Below, one piece after another: positions 35,288 through 49,109 of a stretch of 64,000 nucleotides of DNA. Where the stretch lies: assembly GCA_021030905.1 (NCBI GenBank), contig JAGFMI010000004.1, forward strand, positions 620,001 through 684,000, read 5' to 3'. The notes below the pieces were generated by a model, which had not been told where the DNA came from, did not search any database, and saw only the letters and a program-made list of their open reading frames with translations. This DNA is from Pyrenula massariospora. Its lineage: Eukaryota > Ascomycota > Eurotiomycetes > Pyrenulales > Pyrenulaceae. The position numbers and the translations under genes are program-made. Every line of letters begins with the position of its first letter. The first letter of the stretch is position 1.

Positions 35288-35968
35288 AGGGGATGGGTGG
35301 ATGGGTGGGTGAACGCAAGGGGATAATCATTGTTTTGGTGGGGAGGGAGAGGAAATAGGTCTGAGGTTACGAGAACAAGCAGTCCGGTTAGACTAACTAT
35401 GGGGATGTTAGGAGGTCTGACAGTGCGAAAAGACCGCGAGAGAGTTGGACCCAAGGGGACGTGGAAGTTGTCAATCAGTATCACTCACATAAAAGGACAG
35501 AGCATTAATATATGGAAGAAAATCCATCTCCCATTTCAACTACCTGCGCAATCCGTCACCACGATCCATCCATCCACCCACCAGTGCCCCGCACTCGACC
35601 AACGACCAGAAGCGACTCTCGAGACCTGCACATCCCTCAAGCCCCCCCAGCCCCAGCCTTCGCACGAACACAGATGTCTCACCCAACCCCTCGCCTTGCC
35701 CCCTCATCCGCAAATTTTTTGTTACAGAACAAGCAAGATAAAAGAATGATAACAGGCCAAAAAATCCATGCCTTTCCTTCCCTGTGCAATATCTCCCCCG
35801 CGCGGGCCATGCAATTTGCGATTTACCGAAAAAATGAGAGAACTAAGACAGGGCCCCATGCTAGCTAGGCTCCATAGAAACGAATCGATTGCTTTGTGCA
35901 AAACGCCGGGCAAAATGCGATCGTAGTAGAGACATGAAGTGTGTTTAAGCGCACGCGCGTGTCGTGGA
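35288..35968. other. intergenic between convergent genes
   Basis: 680 bases between the 3' ends of the O-methyltransferase (+) and the ubiquitin ligase (-). It should hold both 3' untranslated regions. I see no gene or repeat. Confidence 0.5.
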
Positions 35969-38900
35969 TCAAGCAAAGCCAAAGTACTCGCTCCCCGTCG
36001 TCATGGCCATGTACAGCCGTTGACGGAGCGTCTCGTAATTCTCGTACTCTGGGAGATCGAGTTCTGTGGGATGATGATGGATTAGTATGGGTACTTCTAG
36101 CAAAAGAAAAAAATGTGGAATGGGGGGTTTCTTGACTTACGATTGAAACAAGTATGACTACTAGGCAACCTCTCCTTGTTCCCGTAATCTTTGTGGATGT
36201 TGAACTTGGAGAACCCGTTCATGCCTTCCAGCTCCTTGAATCCATTCAGCGGTACTTTGCTCGTTCCTGTCACGAACTGCAACAACTTGGCTTGCTCCTC
36301 CTTGTCGAAGCTGCGAACCGCACGCCAGAACCACTGAATCTGGGGGCTCGATGCTGTGTAAGTGTGGTATTCAGTATTGGCCTTCCAGTCGTCAATATTG
36401 ATGTCTGGTAGTCCAGAGATGAGGAGTTCAAGCTCTTGCTCGTTGAAAATGGAGATGACTTCGGCAGGAATGATGTCGAAGAAGCCCTGGAGGAAATTTT
36501 CAAGTTGCTCTTTGACGGAGTCTGTGAGGCGATATTCGACAACGCGCTGAACGTACTCTTGTTTGTTCTCTTCCGTAACGGGAATATGACGGCCATCTTC
36601 GATCAGATCAATGATTTGACTCTCGCCAAAGTCCGCAGTCTCGACCGAAAAGTTCTCGGTGATAATGTCGGTGATGTCGTTCTCAAGCATCCATACCAGA
36701 GACTTGTAGTAATCGAGGTCAAGCGTCTCCATATCCTTGAGGGAAACGGTCTTTCCGAGGATCCGCTTATAAACGGCGCGGCTGAAATGACAATCGAGAA
36801 CCCTACCCTCATACAATGCCTTCCCAATGATACGACCAATGAATTTGAAAAATCTCAAGTGTTCTTCATTGATACCACTTAAACGATTGGGATGGAACGT
36901 TGTTCGATCTGAAGCAACTGGGATGAAGAGTGCGTAATTGGGATTAAACATGCCTCTAGCCAGGACTTGGAACCATTCTCGGGTGACACCTCCTGCATCG
37001 ACACCTTCTTCGCCATGGAAGCGGATGCTCAATTTTCCGTACTTCATCTCATCGGCATTCTTGAAGTAAAGGGAACGATAAGAGTCCATGAAGGTCTCGT
37101 TGCGACGAATAGAAAGCTGAAGAGGAGGCTGAGGGTGTCCTCTATCCTGCCTTCTAATGCGCTTGCGGAAGTACGATAGCTTGTTATCGAAATCCAAAAC
37201 CTTTGGATTCTTCACAAGTACAGAGAAACTGCCACTCATGAGCTTAGGATTCTGCCGTACGAGATCATTCAATATTCGCCTATGCTCCTCCGTGAAGTTG
37301 AAGAAAAGCGTCTCAAGGGAATTGCCACTGACAATCGGAGTCAGCTGTCGAGAGAAGGCTGGTATATCTTTCAAAGAGGTGTTCTTGCAGATGACCATCA
37401 ACGCCTCAATTGAAGGCTGAAGGATGGTGGCAGCACTGATCATATTTTCCTTCTGGCGAATTGCGGTCAAACATTCGCCAACTTTAGCCCACAGCTTGCT
37501 AAACTCCGAATTTTCGTACAGACTTGGTAATAGGTTTTCGTCCTCTTTGGAAGACTCGAGACCGTATTTGGCATGAATCTCTTCCCTCTTAGGGTCATAG
37601 AGATAGTCCAGGGCAGTGAGGACACGCAAAAGTTTGTACTGGTCGGACGTGGAGCCTGAAAGCTTGGAGAAAGCAGGCCCGTGTAAGTCAGGTCCGTTCT
37701 GAGCATTTCGAATGCTAGGCAAAAGGTCATCAAGATCTGTTAGGATTGTTGAGCACAACAATTGGGCTTGGTGAACTAACTCCTTGCCGAATACCGCCTT
37801 AGTATCAGGAATTAGGGAGAGATTCATCATGGTTGACATCGTATTCTGAAAAGTCTTCGCATGACATTCTCGAGCCGCAATAACGCCAACGACAAGACGT
37901 AAATTTGCTTCTGGGATAACTGGTGGCTCAAAGGGCTTTTTGATCTTTGATTCTTGAGCCTCTTTGGATTCATCGGACTTTGACTCAATTTTTGATGATC
38001 CTTCACCACCATCCGCTTCTGAAGGCTTAGATGTATCTTGCGTACTTGCATTTGTCTGTTCGCCTTCTATCGGGTGGGCGACATCGGTCATAGGAACATC
38101 AGCCACGACTGGCTCTGAAGTTTGTTGTGTAGCTTCAGTCTGCAATGTCTCAGCGGCTCTTGAACCATCTTCTGACCTTGTCTCCCCGTTCGTCGTTCCT
38201 TCTTTCGACTCGCTTACGGGGCCATCTTTTGAGGTATCTCGGTCCTTATCTTTACGCAATAATTGTTGCAGCGGCAGCGTGATAAGAGCGAGAAGACGTG
38301 CTAGTGGTTCCATGCACGCCGAATTCTCGGTGATCATCTTCCGGTCGAGCAGACCAAGCAGGGCATTCACTGCAAATTTGCCTGATCTGTCATCCCTTCC
38401 TTTGCCTTTGGATTTGGGCTTCAGCTTACTCTGTGAGCTATCAGATCGTAGAAACGCTGACGAGACATGCGGGTTCTCAAGATTAAGATTTTCAAGAGCT
38501 CCAAGGCATTGTTGTACAACAGTCAAGGGTGTTGCTTCGGTGACTGTAGATTGGCCAATGGGGAGAGACAAAGTTCTCTTCAAGGAAGGTGGAGGTTTTG
38601 GGCCGGGGGTCTTTGCTCGCAGAGACAGATTACTTAAACTCTTCTCGACAGCTGCTATGTCAGCGGAACCATCATGTAGGATCGCAAGAATGGTATTGAT
38701 AACGTCAATTCTTGTCTGCCTATGCTCGCAAATGTTACGGAGAACAGTATAGAGGCTGGTCTTCGCAGATCCCTGCTGGGGCATGAACATGAGTCTGAGA
38801 ATGGTGGCTACGCCGGCATTATCGACCATTTGTATGATCTGCCTCTTGGAGTCCTTAGATGGTGCTTGTTCTTGACCACGGCGAATATCATCAGAGCCAC

Positions 38901-41900
38901 GTCCGATTGGGATTCGGCCCCCTCTGAACTGATTCAGGGTGTGGCTCAACATAGATCGAGCTTCGGCAGCAAATTGCGGTGCTAGGCTCTGGATGATCTC
39001 ATCGGATTGTTCGGCGAGAATGGAACGACGCAAGGCTGGATCGAGGGAAGCCATGAAACTATCAGTATCCATTTCTTCAGCCCGGGGTGGCCCTCCTGAA
39101 TCTGTTGCCCGACGACGGGCTGCATCACGCTCTCGACGGCGTCGATCTGCAGCCTCTTGCTGCAATAACTCTGCTCGTATTTCTTCTGGCAGTGCGTCTA
39201 AGAACTCGTGATTTATTTCGCTGGGAGCTTGTCCATGTTCCTCAGCTTGGTGGCGTTGCTCAGCGTACTGCTGCATAATGACTTCTTCCCGAAGTTCCTC
39301 CGGTAATGCCTCCAGATACTCGGCGTCAATTGACATGTCTGTGATATCTATTTCTCGACCCCGAATGGTTGTGTATACGCGAGGTACAGGGGCAGACGAC
39401 GGAGCTTCAGCTGTCTCATCCTGTCCGGCAGGAGGAGCAGTGTCGGAGTCCTGCACATCTTGCATTGATTGGGCATCGGTAGAAATTTCCTGCTGACTTT
39501 CACTCTGAGACGCGGCATTTGCAGCAGCTTCGGCCGCGGCGGCTTCTTCAGCAGCACGACGAGTGGCCTCTCGCTCTTCTTCCTCTTTCCGTTTCCGCTC
39601 TGCCTCCTCTCTAGCTTCGCGTTCTTGACGCTCTTTCTCGGCCCGCTCTTCTGCTTCTCGCTTGCGCTCCTCATCTAATCTCTTTTGCCGGGCTTTTTCT
39701 TCTTGAATTGCAGGTGGAACAAGTGCTTTCAACAGAGAATTTATCACACGCATACTCTTTTCAATGTAGACCGTCCCGTAGAGTAGCCTGGCTTCCTCTT
39801 GCCAACGAACCGGAGTCACCATAGGGCTAAAGTTCACAGCTCGCTGAGGATCGTCTCTAACCGCGCGTGGTCCTGCGGAAGGAGGCTGGCCAGGAAGTGC
39901 TGCCAGGCCGCGAAATTGAGGTGTAGCGGTCTCTAGTCGAATATCAAATTGTCCACCGTTACCTGACAGATGGACAGTTCGTTCACCTCGTTGTACCGCT
40001 TGCATGAGAGCGTCAAACACGTCACCCCCGCCTCCATGCCCAGGGTTTGATAGGTAGTTCAAAAAGCTAGGTCCGACATCCGAGAAAAAGTCTATAGACG
40101 AAGGCCGAGTGCCAGCAGGGGGAGCAGCGGCCGAGGATCCGGATCTTCGGAGAAGTGGGTTCGTACCGTCATCGGGTCCGCGAGGCTGAGCGGGCGGACG
40201 CATTATCCTGCTAAATGGATCAATGTCATGGCGTCGCAAAAACTCTGTAGGAAGCACAGCTGCAGGAGGGACACCAAAATGGCGATGAAGGCCACGATGA
40301 CGGTGGTGATGGTGATGATGACTTCGAATTGGAGGAGCATCGTCGTTTTCCCAGTCCCAAGGGGTATCATCACCGGTGTCAAAAATGAAGTTCCTATCGT
40401 CATAGTTCTGATCATCCTCTCCTTCATCGTCATCTTCTTCGCCATATTCTATGTTGTCCTCAAGAGCTCCCTCGTCAACTAGGTCTGCGGCATCTTCGCC
40501 AGTCCATGGCGGAGGAGTTGGATCTTCTCCAACTCGGGCGTCACCCACGATTTGCAGCAAGGTGTCAAGGCCACTCTGCACATCGCCGACCGCTAAGTCT
40601 TCGCCATTAACGGGGGGTCCTGCGGGGTCCATCAGATTTTCGAGGTCGTGTGAGATCTCCTCCGCCTCTTCTTCAATCCCTCCTTCCTCACTTTCCCAAC
40701 CCTCTTCCCCTCCCATTTCCCCGAGGCTGGCATTCTCATCGTCCCCGTTAATTTCACCGCCTGCAATAACGTCATTTTCATCCACTTCTATGTCGTCGTC
40801 CTCGTCAATATCATCCAAATCATCTTCGTCTTCGTCTTCCTCGATGTCATCATCTTCATCGTCTCCATCCTCGTCACTTTCCTCGTTCATGCCGTCGTCT
40901 TCCATGACAAGTTCAATATCCATAGGCACGTCCCCTGGAAGTCCCTCAATCGGGCCATGTCCCATGTCATCTGGATCTTCGTCACTAACAACCTCGCCAT
41001 CGCCTGCGGGCTGTGCTCCCATCTCGTCCTCGTACTCCATTTCGTCGCCATACTCCTCCTCATCATCATACACTTCATCGTCATCATCGTCATCATTCTC
41101 TTCTGAGTCAGAGCTGGATTCATCTTGTCTACTTGGTTCAAGCATCCCAAGTGTAGAGTGACGGAACAGGTCGGGAGTCTCTTCTCGCTCATCCATTTCC
41201 GAAACAGACGAGGCTGAAGAAATTTCATCTTGTTCGCCTTGACCCAGAGCGGGAATGACTGGATTAGATGAGCTCTGGCTTAGGACAAGAGCCGTGCCTG
41301 TAAGGGTCTCAAGTGGTTTCAGGATAGCCTTCACAACCCGCTTGGCGCCAGGAAAATTCAGATCAATGTCCGCAATGTTGGATGTGATAATCTGGATGAA
41401 GTTCTTCTCAAACATCATCTTTCCCAGGACTTTGTAAGACGAATTGCTTGTTCCGCACACGCCTTCAGGTCCAGTTGGCTTAGCAAGCAATTTCTGGAAC
41501 AACTCTGCTAGACCTGACAGCCTTGAATATTTGGCGTCCAGAGCTTCTGTGGAAGATGCGGCATTCTGGAAAGCTTTAATGGCATGTTCGAGAACGAATC
41601 TTCGAACAAAGCTGAGGTCTGCTTCATCATCGTTGTCCGTAATCCTCTGAACCGTACTGTATCGATCCCTTGCGGAACCCGTCCCGAGCTCGCCAGTCTT
41701 CGAACACAAGGCAACGACAGCTTTCGTGGCCCACTCTGAGACTGTAGCCCGCTTTCTACTAGTGATTGAGTCATTGATTTCCAAGGTCCCCAACGGAATC
41801 AGCCCATTGAGCAAATAGTTCAAAACTGTACCTCGGGGTTTGGAAGGAGTGCTGACGAAGGGATCCTGTTTGCGAGAAAAGTTGATGAATTCAATCTTTG

Positions 41901-44900
41901 TACGATTATAAGAGTGGAGAAGTTCGGTTAGACACTGCAGAATAAAGCACCGATAAGTAAAGATAGGATGATCATCGCTCTTGAAATGTCCTTTCTCTTG
42001 GGTCAAATGATTGTCATTACCAAGCATACCTACTCTGTGAACTGTAGGCAACAAAGTTTCATCACTCTGAGGAAGCGTGCCATCTTGTGAAGCGGCACCA
42101 CTAGTGCCGTTTGATTGCTTTTCAACAGGCTGCACTTCCTTATCATCAACGTCTTTGTACGAGAGTAACTCTGAAAGTAGGTAATGAATAACGCCATCGG
42201 GATTCTCAACAATAGGAGTGTGTAGCTCGGCAGTTTTCGTTCTTGACAAAGGTCCGTGTTCGTCAATATGACGCTCCTGTTTGGCCAAAGGCTCATGGTT
42301 GTCATTCTCGGCTGGGGAGTCTCCATGAGGAGCCGAGGATGAATCCTCGAGTTGCCTGAGAGTATCGATGCGGGCGTCACTCTTCAACACCATATTTTGC
42401 GGTCGCGTATGCGCATCGTATTGCTGAAGCTTCACTTTTTCATTTGTAGCTGAAACGAAGACATCTGGTGACCTGAGTATCAGGTGATACATTTGGCGAG
42501 CGTAAGCTGTGGTGTCGGTTGGCCGAGTAGAACGACCTTCAAAATTGGCGACAATTTCACTCTTCATAATTTCAAGTAAGGTCTTGTCGTCCTCAATAAT
42601 GTGCCTAAGGATGAGCATAAGTGAACTCATCAAGCGTTCATTGGAGACAGTTGTCAACTGTCTGACCATTAGAAACAATCTTGAAAGATTTCGCTTCTCG
42701 GATAATCGAACTGCAATTAGGCGCAATCTCGTAAGGATGACAAGCACTCGACAAATAGAGAGTGCTAGGGAGCTTTCTTTACCGACTTTGGGTAGAACTT
42801 CTAGGATTGTTTCAAATAGTAGCATTTTGTCTTGCTGGCTCACGATTTCCTTCGGGGCAACAGAAACAGTAGAGTCCTCATCAGGTGATCCGTCGGGATT
42901 TGGTGGGTTCCATACGATATGTTGCGGCTCAGCGTCATCAGACAACATTTTCTCAATGACAAGTAAGACTGGAGCAATCCACGGCCGTGAGTTTTCCTCG
43001 GAATGACTTGCTTGTGGCGATGTTGGCTTGATGAAGGCAACCAGCATCGAAAAAGCCGTCTTTAGAGGCTCAACACAGGCATCATACATTAGCGTATCTT
43101 GTATCAGCAGAGCTAAGAAGTGTGCTGATGCTGCCGTCTTTTTCCCAGCCGAAGCTATGTCATCCTCCGTCTCCAAGTCTGACTGAAGGGACGTGAGCAT
43201 ACTAACCACAAACTCTCCTGCGGTCTCACGGTATTGCACAGCTTCATCGATGGACAACTTCTTGGTAGCGGAAAGGAGGAGATCAGAAAGGTCAAAGGTA
43301 GAGTCTGGATGCTCGCAAAGAACGTTAAGACATTGCTCGACCAAATCTGATCGAATCTTTTCACGCTCCGCATTCATGTCTTCAACCGTATATGTCTTCT
43401 GGTCTTGAGGCTGTGGATGTGGCTCCGGATCGTTGCTGGAGGCGGCTGCGACGGTTTCTTCCACCTGGTTTGCGGTGGTTGTATCAATTGCATGATGGCT
43501 AGATGCTTCGTCTACGCTCATATCAGACACGCTCTCCTCGTCGTCGTCTTCGTTCGCCTCTACCACGGAAAATTGATGAAGATGATTGAGAGCTGGGGAA
43601 ATACTCAAAGCTGCAGACTGCTCCGTTGTCGTTGCATCCTCTGGCTGGGCGCTGACCGATGAGGGTTCTGGTGGTGGAGACCGCTGCATATCCGGAGTTT
43701 TTGCTTCAGGCTCTGAACTGGGGGGAGGGCTACGTGAGACACGGAACCAAAGAGTGACTGATTTGCAGTACTCCTCTGCCTCGGAAAGCTTATTATTGCA
43801 TCGATACAAAGCTTCATGAGCAAGACTTTTGTCAAAGCCACGCTCCATTAAAGTTGTAAATTTTTCAGTGTTCAGGCCGAATGGCTTTGTCGAAATAGCT
43901 GGCTGGTCTTTCAAGTCAGCCGACTTGAAAGCATCATTTTCATTATCGCCATCAAGAACATGTCGTAACACGTGAACAATAGGTGCCAGCATTGGATTTG
44001 ACGCAGTCTCGGCTGGTGACTGTTTGAAATCTGGGCTGTCTCCCCATATCTGACAGATTAAAGGAAGAACATCCATGCGAAGCTCGAGAAGAAATTGTCC
44101 AGGCTGGAAGTAGTTTGGTCTCGTGCGATCCGAAGTTTTCAAGGACTGAGATTGGGAGGCGTCAACGATGCACTTACTTGATGAAACAGAGTCGCAGAAG
44201 GTGAGTATGGAGCCCAGTCCGCGAGACATGTAACGTTCTAACGTCTTCTGCTCGTCCTCGCCAATGCTGCTTGCATTCTTTTGCGAATAGACGAGGGTTG
44301 AATATAGAAACAGACCAAGCTTCTGCAAGACGCGCATCCCACCGGCTTTACGGAAGGCAATCAAGACGGCTGTCATGCAATTTGGAGGATGATGAATGAC
44401 TAATCCAGGACTCTCTCCCAGCGTCACCTCCCACAAGTTCGCTAAGACTGCGTTATGGAATTCGTGTCTTGCCGTCAAACAGGCATATTCGGACAAGTGC
44501 TCGCTTTTCAACGTAAAGCATGGAAACTCTAACTGATGACTCAGTACGGATCCAATCGAATCTGCTACGTTGAAAGCACTCTGCTTTTGCCACGGTTCCA
44601 TTCTACGTCGCGGGATTAGGCCTTGGGCAAGCGCGTGGAACCACCTCGAGATGTTGCGGGGGAGCTGTTTCATCAAGTAATTGAGAGTTCGGAAATTTCG
44701 GTAGCCGGGATCCTGGTCGAAAGTATCATGCCCAGTACTCGACCCGTTGGCTGAATCCATGACCAAAGATTCTGGACGATCTGAATCTTCCACACCGGAC
44801 GAGTCTTGGATAGGTCCCTGATGAGAAGCGTCAAAGGCCCTCTCAAGTTCTTCTGCATCTTTCCCAATGTCATACAACTTTGAGGCACTCTTCCAGTTCT

Positions 44901-47900
44901 CGGAAATTGTCTTTTCCATGTATATTTCCTCTTTAAGGCAGAAAGTCTGTAAGCGTCCTAACCTTGAGGACAACTCCATGTAAAGATCACCGGTGTTTAC
45001 CTGTAAGAATGGGGAAGGTTGCTGGCTCTGCCTAGTGCGATAGAGCGGTGAAGAGAAGATTTCCTGTAAAATCGTCACGAGCACATTCAATTGCACAAGT
45101 GAAGTGACCGTGTCAGTCCCAGTGGCTCTCACGGCTGTCGCGTCAAATGATGGCTTCTCATCATTCAGGTCGTTTAGTAACAGAAATGGTCTCCAGTAAA
45201 ACTCAGGGCTTGAGTTGTCGCTCACAAGCATCTCTACTTGACTCAGAAGGCGGAGACAATGCTCCAATATCGACGGAATAATAAGATGAGGTTTATTCTC
45301 TGCCATCAGATGCATGACCTGAGCAATCTCAGATGGTCCGGTATGAGATCTTCCATCTTTGTTCCTGAGAAAATCAGAGGGTAGATTAGGGAGAACTGCA
45401 AAATCGAGTACAAGTTCCGTACCGCCTGCCTCCATGAAACTGGCACAGAATGACTGGTTTTCGAAAAGGCCCACCAGGAATGACATGACGCACGTGACAT
45501 AGTCAGTAACATTGATGTCTTCGTTACCCTTGCCCGCTTCCACTTCGTGACTATTTTCAGCCTCATTCTGAGGCTGGTCAATCCAAAGATCAGCGCCGGT
45601 TGGTAACTTTAGAGTGCGAGGAGCTCCAGCTTCGTCCTCTGAGATCGCATGATTCACTAGAGAGCCACTGCTAGGATCTTGTGCTCGCAAGGATTCCGCG
45701 CCTTTGATTTTCCCGTTATCGTCCTTCAGCCAAAGTCGGGTCGCAAAATCAGCACATTGAGACTCTGACCGACAGATGTATCTCAAACGAGCAATCATAA
45801 TGAGGATCGAGCTTAATACGTCATCTCTCAAGGCAGGATGATGACGAACCAATTCATCGAAAACGCTACCAAGATGTGGTAGAAAATCAACAGACCGCAT
45901 AACTTTCACGTGTGCAGGAGTCTCAAAGATAGAGAAAAATGCCCGAAGAGCAGAAGACTTTTGAAAGAGGTCAAAGCCAGAACTTGTTAAGCATATAGCT
46001 TCGAAAGCCTGTGCAACGTTTGAGATTGCCTCCGTAGACGCAGGTATGCCTTGAGTACTATGAGAAAGACCTGAAGGAATATTTGCCAAGTTCCGTGGTG
46101 GCTCATCGTGTCCATTATTGTTCGCCATTTCAACGTCGGTGTTGACATTTTCTGAGGAAGATGCAACAGGTTCATCTCGAGTTTCAGGCGGGGTCGATCT
46201 CTTAGCTCCCCGGTTGGCATCCAGTGGCTCCCCAGTTACGGTCTCAAGAAAGGCTCTGCTCAGTCCTGCCTCCGCAATCACAGCGTAGCTGGTCGGCTCA
46301 TTATGAAGGAAAGAACCCAGAACCTTTATGGCACCAGCCCAGATGTGTCCTCCAAAAACTTTGCCGTTCTCGATTATCAGGCGCAAACTAGTGAGCAGGG
46401 GAGGCGTATCAATGAGGCTGCGTAGTATCCTGTCTGCGACCGCACCATGTTGACCAAGAACTTTATCAAGGAAAGGCAAAAGGAATCGTACGACCTGCTG
46501 GCTGGGATATGGTATGTCATAATCTATTGACGGGGTTCGATACTGATTTGGGAATCCTTCGCCTCGCATGGTACATTCCAGGGAAATAGTGACTTCGGAG
46601 CTGAGTAACCCCGTTACAGCCTCAAACGCGTTGTGATTAACAAGAGTCGATAAGCCATCTTTTGCAAGTTGACATAGAGAGTCGAAGAATTCAAGTACTT
46701 TGAGGTAGAGACGTCTCGCCTTTTCTGTCCTGGTGTTCAAGATATCCACATATGCGGTCATAAGGCCAGGAGAGGGTACTGAGTCACTTGACCTTAATGG
46801 AGGAAAGGTAAACATCAAAGCGTGCACAAGTGAGAAAACAGAATCTCGCCACTCATCTTCTGCGAGCTCGTCTTGGTCGTGAGAGGATGCCGAGAGACTC
46901 GTAACAGCCTGTCGAACTGTAAACAGGAGTATCCCATGACTTAAATTGGCGCCAAGCGAAGTCAGTATGTCAGACAGCCGATTCTTGTGCCTTGTTAAAG
47001 CCCGGAGTCCGATGGCAGCGACGGAACGCAGGTGAAAAGGTAGACACTTTTGATCTTGAGGGTTTGAATGCATGAGATTGGAAAGCTGATAGCTGATCTG
47101 ATGGTCTCTTGGCAACTGAAGGTCCTCTCGAAGTATAGTCGACTCGAAGCGAGTCTCCGAATAGACATAAGCAAGATTTGCAAACGCGAGAATCCTCGCG
47201 ACAAGAAGCATTTGACGTTGTTGGGCGGAGGTTCCGAGGCTGTAACATGTCCTGAGCCTATGTAGGAATAGAAAATGCATAGATCGCGGAAGCTTAGACA
47301 TGTTCGCCTTGAGAGCCTCTTCGATAGGCATTTGATTAATAGTAGACCATAAGAGAGTAAGCTTCTTGACCTCATCCTTAGCAGAAGTCTCAAGGACCCC
47401 GTTCCGTCCATTAGAGGATAGTGTGTTCGCAGTTGATGAGCGTCTGAGCTGTGTGCTTTGACCGCTTGAAGGCCTGCGTAAGCGACTTGGACTCTGTACC
47501 TCGCTCCGTGTTTGCGCATGATTCAATCCGTTCATATCCGCTTCATGACCGTCATCTATCGACTGCGGTACATTGTATTGTTGAAGGTCCAGGTTCAGCC
47601 ATTCTTCCCAGCCAGCGCCATTTTCGGTGCCACCATCTTGAGCTAGGGAACTGAGATCGTTAGGCTCAGGCTGTTGAGGACGGCCTTGTGAACTTGTGGA
47701 CCCGCGGGATCTACCCTTTGACCTGGGAGGACCAAAGGGGAAGATGCCATCGGAAGCCGTCGTCTTCGAGATTGGCGCGCAAATGACCTCAAGACGGTGG
47801 GTGTCTATGTCATACTGCGGGGGGATCGAAGAACGGTGCCTCCGGTCTCGGACGCTGTATCTCTGGGCGACGCAGAGAGCAAGACGCAGCGTACAGTTCA

Positions 47901-48354
47901 GTAACGGCAGTGATGTCGTATTGAGAAGGGTGTTTAACCGTTCACTGCTTGCATAGAGATTGCGATTTCCACATTTCTCCAACAATATCTTAGAGAATTC
48001 CAGAATAGCTTCCACAAGCTGTCTGTCTCCATCCGTACTGTAGCCCCGCCGGAAAAGGTCTTTCTCCTTCTCCGGCTGTCTTCCGTCAGTAGTCTGTGAG
48101 ACGAGGTATTGAAGACCGAATTCCTTCAACTGCGGCCCATCCTCAAGCTTATAGAGCTCGATAACATCGTGCAGGATGTCATCGAATCGATTTAGTGGTT
48201 GTATCCAGTGATACAGGTCACCTCTTGGGAATGGCCATCGTGGTGGGAAGGTGGACAGGTGCGCAGGTAGCTCAGGGACTGGGACTGTGTTGGTCTTTTT
48301 GATAAAGTCCGAAAGGGCTGGAGACTGTAGCTGATTGTCAGAATTGGAACCCAT
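35969..48354 (-). CDS. TOM1: HUWE1/Tom1-type HECT E3 ubiquitin ligase
   Basis: Giant E3 ligase of 4102 residues, involved in family members in ribosomal-protein and histone turnover, mRNA export and stress. Exon 1 is 48354-36141 and exon 2 36063-35969, separated by a single 77-bp intron. Without splicing the last HECT helix would be lost; with it the protein ends in the canonical GSEYFGFA. N-terminal armadillo-like blocks (about 80-900) come first, then a UBA domain near 1496-1535 (ERGFDKSLAHEALYRC). A long acidic tract lies near 2415-2555 and a charged helix near 2880-2950. Ubiquitin-binding LPEELREEV and LPEEIRAEL motifs follow at about 3000-3060. The HECT domain begins near 3750, with catalytic Cys4069 in SHTCFN. 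Yeast Tom1 is shorter (about 3270) and human HUWE1 about 4370. Confidence 0.95.
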
Positions 48355-49109
48355 TTTGCGTTTTCAAGCTTACCAGAGTACTCTCATGCTTGATACTCGC
48401 AGCTTTCTTAATCTTCCCCATCACGCTTGTTCAAGGCTGAAGGTTCCACCATGAGCAGGCGGAGGATTTGAGAAATTATCGTTGGGCGACGAATTACGGA
48501 TGCGAGGTTTACTTGAATTTGCAAAGAAGATGACCCGAAAGCCTTGAGTATGGTTCGCTATGGCGCCGTAGATAACAAGATTTTCCCGAATTCAAAGCAG
48601 TGGAAGGAAGAGGAAGAAGGTTAGTGGGCGGCTGTCCGAAAGCTGTGTACGTTTGCCGGTCGCGGTCAGAATTCGGAAGCGTGGAAGTCGTGGAGAAAAG
48701 AGAGAATCACGTCAGACGGAATGAATGATGATGTCTATAATTTTACGGACTTGGGAGAAAGGAAAGGGAAAATGGCAGGCAGGTATGTTTAAGGGTGAAC
48801 GCTGTCTCTTGAATCGACAGGGAGTTTGAGGTGAACCTGCCTGCAAATGACGGAGACCTTTTCTCACGCGCCGCTCGCCGCACCGCGGACCGTGCACGGA
48901 CCAGCTCGCCTCACCCTCAACGCTCTCCGCATCCAGCTTCACCCTTGACCACAACGACTAAGGTACCTAGCACGATGCGCTCTTTCGAAAGAGCAGATTT
49001 CAATAACAGGAGGTACAGGAACGTATACATTCTGAATATCTACGTCATTGAGCTACTCAATGCCGCCGCCGCCGCCTCTGTTTGCCGCTGCACACTACCA
49101 TCCCCCGTT
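48355..49109. other. intergenic upstream of the ubiquitin ligase
   Basis: 755 bases between the ligase start codon and the 3' end of the Ppo gene, both on the - strand. It must hold the ligase promoter. An open + strand frame at 48831-49175 overlaps the Ppo end and has no protein-like features. Confidence 0.5.

Noticed and set aside
37964-38752. 262-codon + strand frame
   Set aside because: Shadow of the ubiquitin ligase coding exon; no domain and no start context.
40451-41161. 236-codon Ser-rich + strand frame
   Set aside because: It is the complement of the acidic Asp/Glu tract of the ubiquitin ligase, whose codons read as Ser runs on the other strand.
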